DNA of 64,000 nucleotides from Solea solea. Taxonomy: Eukaryota; Chordata; Actinopteri; Pleuronectiformes; Soleidae. The translations under genes were made by a program, and so were the position numbers. Shown here one piece after another: positions 35,226-46,318 of this stretch. Within the stretch, counting starts at the first letter, position 1. The number at the start of each line of letters is the position of its first letter. Location: contig NC_081145.1 in the NCBI RefSeq assembly GCF_958295425.1, forward strand, positions 17,897,272-17,961,271. Direction: 5' to 3'. The notes under the pieces are model-generated. The model worked only from the letters and a program-made list of their open reading frames with translations, made no database searches and was not told the DNA's origin.

Positions 35226-36210
35226 CTGTGTTTCTCATTATACAGTAGCGGTGTTTATCTTGCCTGGCAACATAACAAACACATTCTGCAGACAGGACTT
35301 GATTATTTTTATGTCAAGACAGATGGAAGCAACAGCTACATTCAATAAGTAAAGCAAGGTGGTTGGAAGGACTACATTGCCAGTGTATACACACACATGC
35401 CCCCTCGTTCAGGTCTGATATTACTGTTTGACGGAGACACAGCAAACAAAAAAAAGTTACACTCTTTTTGTTTATGAAGACCAAAGAGAAGCATTTCAGT
35501 GGACAAACTCAAAACAATGAGGATCGAAATAAATGCATTGTGAATGTTAGTATATGCACAAAAAGAAAAATGAGCTGTTACTAATTTTATTCAATAAATT
35601 GCAGCATGAAGAAAAACTTGATTCAGGAGCTTAAACTCCACTTTTAGAGATTATAGAGATTTGAGGAAAGTCCAGTTGGTTAACAGTCCCAGCAGTGCAC
35701 ATTTGCTGATATTGCATTTGCTTCCTGTGCATATTTTTGACCCCCCCAGCACAAACCAACATTTTTTTGTTTTTTACAAAATAAGGGATTTTCGTTTTTT
35801 ACAAAATGAAGTTGAAGTTGAAGTTTAGAAGAAGCCACTACATGCTTCAAAACACATTATTGTGAGTCTTAAAACCATAAACTTTGTATTTGAATTAGGG
35901 TTGTTTGATCACCGTCAATGGCGATATCACGTCCACTGCTTTTGTGGTTTTTTCTGCTGCTCCTCACAGAGGAAACACATGGCTACTTAATATGCAGCTG
36001 CTGCTGCTATTACTGTGTGTGTTTTCACCGTTGAAAAACACATTGCAGAAGAACTAAATCGTGGCTGTTACATCGCAAATCTTTGGCTGTACTTCTTAAC
36101 GAAGGCAGAGGCTTCTGGTGACGCTCTCACTTCTGCTGTGCTCACGGACTTTATGCTAAGGCGTTAGCATTTAAGCTAGCGGACTTTCTCCAGAGTTTAT
36201 ACACAAACGG

Positions 36211-36348
36211 ATGGATTATTTAGCGGCCGAAAGAGAGTGGCAGGACGTGAGAATAACCGGACACCTTGAGGGGGAACAGACACAGTTGCTTCTGAGATTA
36301 CGACATGACGCCAGCGATGAAAAGAAAGCACCCCGAACCAAATATTGA
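36211..36348 (+). CDS. short open frame of 45 codons
   Basis: Begins Met-Asp-Tyr-Leu-Ala-Ala-Glu-Arg-Glu-Trp and is rich in charged residues (Glu, Arg, Asp, Lys), with a TGA at 36346-36348. It overlaps the candidate exon starting at 36305 in another frame. If that exon is real, this would be an upstream overlapping frame. No family recognised. Confidence 0.15.
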   Translation: MDYLAAEREWQDVRITGHLEGEQTQLLLRLRHDASDEKKAPRTKY

Positions 36349-36367
36349 CCTTCTATCTTCTTATGGG
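36305..36367 (+). CDS. candidate first coding exon (21 codons to a splice donor)
   Basis: ATG at 36305 begins 21 codons (Met-Thr-Pro-Ala-Met-Lys-Arg-Lys-His-Pro, ending Ser-Ser-Tyr-Gly) that finish exactly at a codon boundary before GTGAGT at 36368-36373, giving a phase-0 donor. The second in-frame ATG at 36317 is an alternative start. The CpG-rich surroundings fit a first exon. No downstream partner exon with matching phase was identified, and I do not recognise the peptide. A first exon of a transposase-derived gene is an alternative. Confidence 0.22.
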
Positions 36368-36373
36368 GTGAGT

Positions 36374-38067
36374 TTTCATTTACGTCGTTAATCTACTTTA
36401 CGTTAGTGTTAATTCGAAGTCACATACAGGGATTAAAAAAAACGTTGTTTTCATGCTGGACGCTGTTTTTTAATAATTCACTGTGCGTTTCAGAATTTAT
36501 GGAGCTACATTGTTATTAGCTAGCAGTGTTGTTGTTTTAAAATGCAAATGTTATGCACATGGAAAGTTGTGTTGCTCTGATGATCATATTATAAGCTGTA
36601 ACGGGAGCACGTGAGCATCTGCTATTAATATGAATAACAAACCAACCTGATGTGCAGGGCTGCTGCTAAGCTTTTGGGGTTCCCCAAGCATAATAACAGT
36701 AACAAACTGAACCATCCACACCAACACAGAGCCACTTAAATGTAGTTTATTTTTATTTGATATTGGAAACGTGTATCTTTGATCCTTCTAACTCTCAAGT
36801 ATATTACCTTCATTTTTATGAAATTTATATTCATATTTCATTCTATTTTTCTCCCGGAATCCTCTTGGGCCTCTTCATAGAACCCTTGGAGTCCCTAGAC
36901 CTGTTATTGATAAACATTGTTCAAACTACTACAATAGTTTTTTGGGGCTCTCACGTTTTGAAGTCAGTTCAGAGTGAGATTTTGTCGGGAAGGGCAGGGG
37001 TAGGTGAGGGGTGTAGGTGGCGGGGGGTTATAATTGTGTGTTGTAGGCATTGGTGGCAGATTTTGAAGTCTTCAGGATGGGGGTAGGGGGCTGATATCTT
37101 CGAAACAGACAAATGCAACGATTAATATATGCATGGCCAGGATATAAAATCTAAAAATTAAATATTACAACTAAAAGTAGCCTCCTATGCAATGATGAAA
37201 CTGTATCTACTGTAACTGCCCTGCAAACTGTTTTCAAAAAGAAAATAATCAACAACAAAAACAGATGATGGCAATATGAGTACACTAGTGTAAGGCCAAG
37301 AAATTATAACAGAATAAGCAACACCCTTTCCTATACATGTTTCAAGTGATTTAATTTAAAATGTTTAGAGGTTATGTCCAGTTTTTCTCATGTATTGTAT
37401 ATGTATTTTTCCGTGTAGCAGTGTAGCTCACAAAATAGTATCTGTGCTTCAGTTTCTGTGACGAGAAGTAGCACATACAGAGAGGTGTGTTTTCACTGAC
37501 AGCTAGACCGGGGGTTGGGCTATGTAAATGTGATGATTCTGTCTCTTGGCTCGCAGAAGGTGTGAATCTTTGAGGCTAAAATTCTCCCCAAAGCAGTTTG
37601 AGGAATGCCTACATTCAAATGGCCAATCTTCTTCAAATATGTTCAGATTTCCACGTGTTAGACATTGATGGAAAGCTTATAAATAACACTTTGAGAATCT
37701 GTAAATAACTCAAAGTGCCCCTCGGCCCACTTGTTGCTAGTTTTTCCATGGCTGGGCCCATTTAATGGATGCTATATTCATTTGAATACTTTCAATGTCA
37801 CTTCAGCAACAACACATAAACAGACATGTACCTAGTAGTAGTTTTGAAAAAAGGTATAATAATAATAATAATAATAAATCTTGTTCTTAAGAGCCACAAT
37901 ATTGCTCTTCCAAATTCCATCATTGATATGGGAGCTTGCATTTACTGGATACTAGTCAAAAAACCTTAGACTTATTACGAGTGAGCAATGGCCTTAAATG
38001 TGTAATTTATCCTATAGCATTTGTGTTATATACAGATTTTTATTGCAGAGGACAGTGGCTCCTCATT
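36374..38067. other. gene-free stretch
   Basis: A 109-codon plus-strand frame at 36757-37086 is hydrophobic at first and Gly/Trp-rich at the end because of a G-rich stretch near 36990-37090. It has no recognisable domain. An (ATA)n tract lies at 37856-37877. Otherwise nothing is recognised. Confidence 0.45.
37856..37877. repeat. (AAT)n microsatellite
   Basis: Seven AAT units. Confidence 0.9.
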
Positions 38068-38392
38068 CACTACATTTAAATGCACAGTTTAACCGAGCTA
38101 TTGCCATAGTCCAACTAAGACAGGCAATAGGACTACTTGCAGAGTCTGAGTATACATGCGAGGTCTAGGAGATGGACGGTGAGATGGATCGTGCAGTGGT
38201 TCTGTATGTTAATCGTGGTACAAATTGTGTTGTCGGAAAAAAGATGCCACTACTGCAATTTACACGTCATCTCCTTCTAGTTCCGGTTCAAAGATCTCGA
38301 TTTTAGTTGGACTAATGTGTTTACATGACATTAAGAAAACCCAATTATTCTCTTAGTCCTACTAAAATTTAGACATGCATGTAAACGCACTG
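38068..38392. mobile_element. miniature inverted-repeat element with TTTACATGCA-type ends
   Basis: The left end (CACTACATTTAAATGCACAG) and the reverse complement of the right end (CAGTGCGTTTACATGCATGT) are imperfect inverted repeats. A second inverted word set lies inside: AGTCCAACTAAGAC near 38110 against TTTAGTTGGACTAATG near 38300. I recognise TTTACATGCA plus CCGATT/AGTCGGACT-like blocks as a common fish miniature DNA transposon. No coding capacity. A diverged copy is at 30156-30308. Confidence 0.6.
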
Positions 38393-40997
38393 ACTGTGTC
38401 TAGTGAAGCTTTAAACAGCTGTGAAAATCACAAATGTGACACTTTAATTAACCACCACTTGCCATATAGAGCAGAATTAATTTAAGTTTGTCCTTGGTAA
38501 ACTATCCTTTGCACTACAGGATGGTCTAAATGTGACCTTGCGGTGGCATTTCCAATGCCCCTTGAGTCTTACTTAGCACTTTGTTTTTAAGGCCATTGTC
38601 ATAACATAGTGGCATGAAAGAGCTTGGAGAAAAAAGGCTGTGTAATTGCTATTGTAAGGAACCCATTACAAAGTCTCAAGGGTTCTAATGTTATTCCCAT
38701 GACAAAGGTATAATCTAACATGGCTTTAAACTCCCTACAGTGATATGCTCAGAGCAGAAAGTAATCATGCGAAGGGGAAGAGATTAGAAGCTCTGCTTTG
38801 AGGGTTCAGGTTTGCAACAACCATGATGCATCTCTTTTGACTGACTAATTAATTGCCCTTCACTCTTTTTCAGTGATTCCCTTTTCCGGATCATTAACAC
38901 ACCTTTGGCTTGATCTCTGTTGTTGACACATATCATCCACCACATAGCACTACCAAAACACCACCCTCTGACCTGCACCTCTAGCACCAAGAAACCATCC
39001 TTCACGGGCAAAAAAACAACAAGGAACAAATTACCTGTCTATAGGGAGTAAATGACTCTTCCACAATCAATGCTATTTTCCTCAGATGTGGCACATTATT
39101 TACTGCCACTTGCCACCACAGCAGGTTATTTGTCAAACAAGTGGTTCATATATGCTTTCACTGAGGCTGTATTTCTAGATTGGTTTCCCAGTGAAAGGGA
39201 GCAACAAGACTGACGGCTCACTTCAACATTAAAGCGAACATGATGAAGAGTCTAACATTACATCTCTATTAAACACTCCTAGACCTCACAAAGAACATAT
39301 ATCTTCTGCATGCAGGTGCCTTTAGATTATGTCTATTTGACAATAGTACTGGTAGACCAAGCATTGCTACATTGTATGGTTTGCAGTGTAGGAATGGATT
39401 CTTTCATTGTAGGCCACTGCAGTATTTCCCATGTTGGTAGCTATTTTCAAAGTCCTTGAAACTAGTACCAGGATGATAGTTTCACAAAACCAATGTGCTG
39501 TGAACCAATATGCTGCTTACTGTAATGTGCCATGCTTTGTTGCCAGGAGACAGAATAATTGGAGGTATCAATTAAGGTCTGCTTACTGTCTTACTATTGC
39601 ACTGCTCTCCAGGGCCAAAACGAACAAAGGCTGTCCAGCTCCACTGCAGCAAATCTCCAACCCGTATGGGGAACAATTTATGTTCTTCATTAACATAAAC
39701 TCTAGTCTTCAGTTATCACCAACTGTAGTTTCACAACATTTTGACTTCATGTATTTTTGCAGATGAATCAGGTGTCACTCTTTTTTATAATATAATTTTC
39801 TATGAGTACATTTAAACGAGACAGTAAAGAAATATGTGAGGAACTAAAACCATTTTTTTTTTAACTCAATGGAAGATTTATGTCTGCTGGGGATGAAAAG
39901 TGCGATTTCTCTGTTTCTCTTTAATGCTTTTGCTCTTGACCTTGAGGAGAAATACCTCTCTGATCATTGTCTTTCCCCTACCTGTCTATGTTGGCTGGTG
40001 GAAATTGGCCACTGCTCAAAGAGGCAATAAGCAACGTTTGCTGGACTGAGTATTGGCTGCTGCTTGTTTGTCAAGTGAGCGACACACACAGAGAAAGTGT
40101 TTTGCCCCATGCATTCAGTACTGTGCAAAAATCCATTGTATTTCTTGTTTTAGAAATGCTATCCTGACCGAATATTTCTCTCTCTTGTATTTGAAATCTT
40201 ACTTCATTTGTGTTGATCTTTCTGGTGATTTGCTCATTTAGCTTCTGTAATTCTTACTTGTTCCGCCATCAGTATCATGGAGAAAATAAAAAAAGATTAT
40301 TCCAAAAATAAAAAATAAACATTCAGCACTTCAGTATCATGATATTAAAAAAACGTGAACATTTTGCCTAATATTGTACAAACAAAAGCTTTAATATTCA
40401 AAATCAGAACCTGATATTCCAGTTATTATTTCATTAAGTATTTATAAAGCATGAAATTTGCTTCCAAATCTTGTTGGACGTAATTAGCAACAGAAGTTTG
40501 TGGGACATAGCAGACTTGGCACAGAAAGGCAAAATTAAACTTAAATAACATGATCGAAAGTATGAGCCAGTTACTCTGAAGTCAAGAATACAATATATGT
40601 CACTCCAAATATTGATACAAACATCATCTAATTTAAGTTGTCCTCCTATGACATGATAGAGAAGCAAACCATGATTTTTGAAGTGAGGGGTGTATTAATC
40701 CAGCTATGAAAATAGGAAGGTTTGCGCCAATTTAATAAAAGAAATAATTTAGCTGGTGAAGCAAAGATTGGTATAGACAAAAAAAGGTTATTCTCTTGTC
40801 TCCTCTTCTTCTAAAAACGGACCAAACAACAAACAGTGTGCACCAGCCTCCTGTGTCTACAAGCCACATGCCTTACTAAGAGCAGAGATTTGTCCATTCA
40901 CTATGGAGTTAAATCAAATGAACTTATCCTCAAATGCAAATAGGTGTGCTGAGCCGGGTTTATGATGCGAGTGGTCTCTTCAGATATTCTAATGATC
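38393..40997. other. gene-free stretch; part may be 3' UTR of a leftward transcript
   Basis: No gene recognised. If the terminal exon at 40998-41048 is real, its 3' UTR would extend left from 40997. An ATTAAA polyadenylation-like hexamer occurs on the minus strand at 40731-40736. A 111-codon plus-strand frame at 39431-39766 has no recognisable features. Confidence 0.4.
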
Positions 40998-41048
40998 TTA
41001 TTCACAGGCTACAATCATGATCACTGTGAGCACGAACAGCACGGTGAC
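40998..41048 (-). CDS. candidate terminal coding exon with hydrophobic C-terminus
   Basis: On the minus strand a good polypyrimidine acceptor (GATGTCTTTTGTTTCTAG) ends at 41049 and is followed in phase 0 by 16 codons, Val-Thr-Val-Leu-Phe-Val-Leu-Thr-Val-Ile-Met-Ile-Val-Ala-Cys-Glu, then TAA at 40998-41000. The peptide is a perfect short hydrophobic stretch, like a tail anchor, the end of a last membrane helix or a GPI-signal tail. Third positions are mostly G or C despite AT-rich surroundings. The other two phases stop and are not protein-like. A second hydrophobic phase-0 candidate sits upstream at 51149-51268, so the two could be alternative last exons of one gene. Short length means chance cannot be excluded. 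Confidence 0.3.
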   Translation of the reverse strand, partial: VTVLFVLTVIMIVACE

Positions 41049-41050
41049 CT

Positions 41051-43860
41051 AGAAACAAAAGACATCAGCCCATAACCAAAAGATAATAAGCTAAATCAAA
41101 TTGACAGCAGCCCATATGTCAACAGCGATGTCCAGTCAAAGCGTCCTTGACCTTAAACAAGATACTAAAATCTCTCTTTCCCAATTACTGTAAATCAAGC
41201 CTGATACGGACATCTACTGAATGTCAAAAAGAATATGAACATAATCAAAACCATGTGTCAAGATAGGCTTATCGTGAAATTTCATCTCAGTATTGACATT
41301 TCTGAACAGAGTCACATAAATGACTAGAGACAGAAAATGCACACACTTTGAAACCGTGTTTGTGGGTTGGTGTTTTCACGAGAGCACAGAAGAGAGGGGC
41401 AGGTGTTGGTGGTCGAAGCTTTTCAAAATATAGCCTGGTCTTGCTAGTTTTTCCTAAATTGTTGCCATTTATCGATCAAGCTAAAACACCTTGTTTGCTG
41501 AATAATTGATTATCTCAAATGTATGGTGGAGATAATTCAGTGTGCACTGCCGCCATCTGTCAAGTTGAGTATATACTACGCATTTAATGTACAAAAAGAT
41601 ATTTGATATTGCAAAGACAGTCTGTGTTGTTAGTCTCAGACATGCTCAGACTGTAAAAGTACGTTTAAAATGTTTAGTGACATCTTTTATTAGATTTCTA
41701 GATCTAGTATTATTTTGATATTCTTTTTTTAATGCCTTGCTGCACACATCAGAAGTTGCTGTGTTTCTTAAATGTACTGTGCTCCCTTGGCTCCATAAGT
41801 CTGTTCCTTGTAAAACTGCATCTGCTCTACTTACTTGTGCTCCATCTGCGGGAACACAAGAATAGTTGATGTGGAATCAGCTCTAAATCATTAAAGCCAA
41901 CCTTGGATAAGACACAGAACAATAATCTTTGGGAGAGTATAGCGCACGTGCCTACACAATGGGTGATGACCTTCATGCAACAATGCTTTTCAATAACCTT
42001 AAAAGCAGATTCCCACAACAACTGCATACACTAAATCATTGTAAGAGGAAGTGATGGCTCACACCCAAGCTTAGCTTTAACAAACTGAAAATTCAATATC
42101 GAGAACTCAAGATATTGGGTAGCTCTGCTCACTTTTATCCCAGTGTTACTTTTATCTTCCTTGAGCTTTTACCACTGATGTCAGAAAGGAAAAAAAACAC
42201 TTGTTGAATAATTTAGCAAACCTATAGATTTCATAGCAATATGCATCTTCTGAGGAAAACAGAAATATCATAGAAATAACAAGTCATTTTGCATTCAAGA
42301 TTAAAGACCCACAAATATAAAGAAGAACATTAAAACATACCACATATCACAACAAACAAACAAATATCTGTGAATAAAAACAGTAAATTGCAGAAAATAC
42401 ATCTTGTTTGCATCGCTTCTGTTGTGTGTCAATGAATGTGCTGACATTGAACAGATAACCCCTCAACTCTCTATTATGCTCTCAGAGGAGATGGCAGTTG
42501 AGACATCGTCATATTCCTTTCACGAAGACCCTGGCTATGAATACAATATGCATTTCCATGGCAACAACTAATCCTGGTGTGTAAAAACATATCTTATAAG
42601 ACAACACAGATGATACCTATGTATTACAAGAATCATGTTCCGATTTCGCTCAATCCTATAGCACTGCTTATTGTAAACTCTTCATTCCCAGCCAGAAAAA
42701 AAAACACAATTTAAAGAAATCTTTGATTGCTCTATTTAAAAATGTGCCCAAGGTGTTATGTGAGACCTGAGAAGTGTCCATGTACATTCGGTGTGAGTTC
42801 TGTGCGACAACGGTAACAGAGTTCTTGTGTACCACAAAGCTGCACACACCAAATCCCTTTACTCGATAGAAATATGGCCCCTGCATCCTTTGAACAGCTG
42901 ACCTTGGATTCTTGTTTTGTGCTTAGCAGCAAGGATTAGAGGAAATCTTCAACAAACACACATTTTGCTTGAAGAGATCTGGGCCTATTTTGCCTCAGTA
43001 TTATTTCAAAAAGGCAAAACAAGGCTACTTGAGAATGAACTCTCTGTATATTAATAGAGGGGGGAAATATTGTGCATGGGGCTGATTTTTCTCTTATCGT
43101 TTCTTGCTGTGTCACAAGTAGGTCGCGCTGCAAGGCAAATAAACTTACTGATACTCAGTTGTGAAAGGAAAAATACTTTCCGAAAGTCAAGCTCAACTCA
43201 TGTGTGGCAAAGTGATGTTACCCTAAATTAATATACTGTCTTATTTTCCTTTTCTTTCTTCTTCTTTTTTTTTAAAAGCTTTGTAGTTCCACAGCTCTGG
43301 CTCAGGACAGCTGAATGTAAGTTAAGTTGGAAATCGTAGACATGCCTAGCAAAATGGTCGTCACACCAAATGTTTTCGATATTTCACAACTCTCCTGACT
43401 TTTAGTAAGTGCAGTGCTCACAAAACTAATTTCTGTACATATGATACATTGTCTATTCCATTGCTGAATTTACAACATTTACAATCTCAATCTGGATCAT
43501 GTGTTGGTCTGGTCAGATGGGAGTGGCCAAGCTTGGACACAATCATTGTAGCAATCATCAGGGATATAGTATGATAATTAGATATAGCATCTAGTATGTT
43601 GTGAAAGGACACTTTCATTTTAACTGAACTTTACACTATAATGTCATAACTTGGTCATCGTAAAAAATGCATTAACTGCACACCCACGGTTCATTGATGG
43701 CTTTATTTCAAGTTGAGGCAAACCCAAGTAAGTGTGGCAAGAGGGATTTTCAAGAATTGCAGTTGGAAATACTCATCCTTTTAGGGCATTATGGCTGTTT
43801 TTGTTTTTTTATTTTTTAAAAATTGTGTTTCCCAACCTCAGTTTTCCCCGAGTTGAGAAA
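41051..43860. other. gene-free AT-rich stretch
   Basis: No recognisable gene or transposon. If the exon pair at 41.0 and 51.2 kb is real, this would be intron. Confidence 0.5.
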
Positions 43861-44020
43861 TATCTTCATTCTTTTTTCTGTTACGTGCCCACCAGGGGCG
43901 GGTAGGGGAAAGGGACCTCATTCCCAGAATGTAAACAGTGTCAGCCATCTTTGCTAACAGTTACGCTAACAGGACCAAGTGTCACTGGTGGGCACGTAAC
44001 AAAGAAAAGAATTGAAGATA
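43861..44020. mobile_element. inverted-repeat element, about 35-bp arms
   Basis: The left arm 43861-43895 (TATCTTCATTCTTTTTTCTG then TTACGTGCCCACCAG) is nearly identical to the reverse complement of 43985-44020. TTACGTGCCCACCAG is exact in both. The centre holds a GCCATCTTTGCTAACAGTTACGCTAAC segment. The repeat probably extends beyond the arms: the right flank to about 44095 (AATCGGTGAAGTATTCCTTTAA) resembles the end of a known fish dispersed repeat. Non-autonomous DNA transposon is the best guess. Confidence 0.6.
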
Positions 44021-44484
44021 TAATTTTTTTAAAATACTACCCCAATTCTAGTAATACAAAGCTAAATGTAAATCGGTGAAGTATTCCTTTAATGTTTGTG
44101 AATTTTAAGCCAAAGTTCCTTTTAATTTGCTTCTATTGCCTGCAAGATGATGCTATTCCTCACAAACCCAAGCACGGGAATAAAAGCAGTGGGAGGCCTA
44201 GTGACAGTATTCATTTAATAAAGGGTTGCATAATGCAAAGGACTAGATTACTCTAGATTACTAGAACAGGCTGTCTGGGCATATTTAATGCCTCAGAAAA
44301 GGTCATGCATAAAAGATTTTTATTTGCTGTTGAGGTTCGATTATTTTCTTTTGAGCGTTACAGCACATGGATATGCTCATTTTGTCATGTTAATGTATCG
44401 TGTAAGAAATTATACATGTGCAAATCTCAATAAATTTGACAAACAAACATGCACCGTTGACTACATCAGTTGGAGATCAGAGCT

Positions 44485-44732
44485 CACAAGGTTAGCAATT
44501 GTTTTAAAAAGAGTCCTTGAATCTGAATCTTTGTCCAGTTCACGTCCTTTTTTTTACTTCTTGAGTCATGTTGCCAACAAACTGACAGACAGACAAAGAG
44601 GTGTGGCTCAAAACATAACTTATTGATGGAGGTAATTAAGCGCTTAGTAAGTAAATGTGAATAAGCACATGGGAGGTTATTTGGGCAGCTGCTAAATGCC
44701 TCGTGCGACCATTCAGAATAATCGTTGCTGAA
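44485..44732 (-). CDS. weak candidate acceptor-linked open frame
   Basis: On the minus strand TTTGTTTTATTTTTTTCAG (AG at 44733-44734) is a strong acceptor-like tract. One frame after it stays open for about 80 codons (Asn-Asp-Tyr-Ser-Glu-Trp-Ser-His near the start). It runs antisense to an equally meaningless 112-codon plus-strand frame at 44288-44626. Composition is not distinctive, so this is reported only for completeness. Confidence 0.1.
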
Positions 44733-44734
44733 AA

Positions 44735-45832
44735 AAATAAAACAAAGATGTCCAGGTTTGTAGAGACACTTTCTTTTTAATTCAGTTGCAGGTGTATTTT
44801 ATTTTCCACATTTGAAGCACAATAGGAGACATCCTAACTGCAAGTTTTACAGAATACAGGTGGGCAAGCCAGAGGCATGTTTGTGAGAATTCTATCATGC
44901 TGCTATTTTAAAACTGTTGTCACAAATTGAGACTTGAGTGTTGAAAATGGCAGTGCATAAAATACTATATATTTGTGTGAAGAGTAAAAAACGGACTCTT
45001 GGCTCAACTCCTGTTGTACCATGTATGTAAATGAATGATTACAGCTTTGGTGGCTTTTTAAAAATCAGTTGCATTTGTTACACTTAGCTTTCATAGAAAC
45101 TATAATGCTCAGTCTCTCAGAACTATACTGAAATACTGTTTTAAAGCATTTATGGTTTAAAGTTGAGATGATTTATGAAGCTGCCGTTTGTGCTGTTAAA
45201 TTGCATTGCGTTAAAACTGGTGTTTCTTTAGATTTTTATGACCCCATTTATATCAATGAGTGTAGTAAAGTGTAGTCTTGACTATTGTGAGGGGAAGATT
45301 TACTGAAGAGCCGCATTAGACTGAAATAGATTCAGCTTGGTTAATCTAAGGTGGCAAATAAGTGGAAGATTTTTTTCACCGCAATTGTCACTGAGGCTAC
45401 TGGTAAAAAAAAGAAAAAGGGGTCAACAAAAGCATTTTAAATATGTTGACATGTATTTTTTCTGGTTGGCATTTTCCCTCCTCTAGCTCTTGAACTCACA
45501 AAATATGGATTTAAAAGAATAGAACTCTTCTTTCTTTGTTTCCATATCACAGTGCTTCAAAATCCATTGTGTTTCAAGTGTTTGAGAGTGCTCGTGTCAA
45601 AATTGCAATTTGTCAAAACAGCTTCAAACATCAATTCGGGCACATGTATTTTGTTCTGAGGCAGAGTCTACATGTTTTTTTTTTTTTTTCAATATCAATG
45701 AAGATTGCAGTGTAACTTATTTGATTTTTAGGCGCTGATACAAAGTTATCCTTCGGCAAAATCAGAATATGATTATCTACTTTTGACAACTTGTATTGGA
45801 AACAATAGGATCCAACTCAAGGGAAATCTTCC
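44735..45832. other. gene-free stretch
   Basis: No gene or repeat family recognised. A T-run lies at 45678-45690. Confidence 0.5.
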
Positions 45833-46318
45833 CTAATTGGACAAAGAATGATGTGCTGCCCTTAAGCATAAGAAACCAATTATGTGGCTGGTACTGAAAA
45901 TAATCAGCGTGCGCCGCTCAACCATTCTTTTGAGGAGAAATTCATGCAATTCCACATCACGCAAAGAGTCAAAGCATCTGATGACATCTGCTTTTTGAAG
46001 ATTGACAGGGCAGCATGTTTGATGTGATGAAAAACAAGCAGGGGCCCAAGCTGATTGTATGAAAGCAGTGTATAAAGCCTGGACGTGGACGTGAGCTTGC
46101 CGTCTAAAATCTTTGACACAAAATTCATGAGGCAAAAACGGGATTTTTCTTTTATCTCTGTCTTTACAACATGGATGTAGCTCCGTGCTGGTCAAGTCAA
46201 ATGGGTTATGTATGCATGAAGGAGTGTAAGCCATTGAACATAAAGATTTCTCATTAGAATTCAATGAGGGGTGTCCTTTTATTGTTCCTATGCAACTGAC
46301 GAACCATTCTGATGCCAT
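45833..46318 (-). CDS. 161-codon open frame, status unknown
   Basis: This is the longest open frame outside the LINE. It starts Met-Ala-Ser-Glu-Trp-Phe-Val-Ser-Cys. It is rich in Cys, His and Ser, has no recognisable domain, signal peptide or membrane segment, and shows ordinary AT-rich base composition rather than the codon bias expected of an exon. A second frame (45904-46128) is open over the same bases. Dense non-repetitive sequence with few stops in several frames could equally be a conserved noncoding element. I would not annotate it as a gene without cross-species support. Confidence 0.12.
   Translation of the reverse strand: MASEWFVSCIGTIKGHPSLNSNEKSLCSMAYTPSCIHNPFDLTSTELHPCCKDRDKRKIPFLPHEFCVKDFRRQAHVHVQALYTAFIQSAWAPACFSSHQTCCPVNLQKADVIRCFDSLRDVELHEFLLKRMVERRTLIIFSTSHIIGFLCLRAAHHSLSN

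Larger units (their letters stand above)
36040..36370 (+). promoter_or_regulatory. small CpG-rich patch, possible promoter/first exon
   Basis: About 16 CpGs in 300 bases, in contrast to sparse CpG on both sides. Two overlapping ATG-initiated frames start here (36211 and 36305), and the patch ends at a GTGAGT donor at 36368. It could be a minor promoter, the 5' part of a transposon, or a decaying retrocopy. I cannot tell which from sequence alone. Confidence 0.3.

Noticed and set aside
36757..37086. 109-codon plus-strand frame with a hydrophobic start.
   Set aside because: The second half is Gly/Trp-rich only because the DNA is G-rich, and the acceptor-like site inside it is out of phase with the donor at 36368.
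39431..39766. 111-codon plus-strand frame.
   Set aside because: No recognisable motif, ordinary AT-rich composition, no splice or start context.
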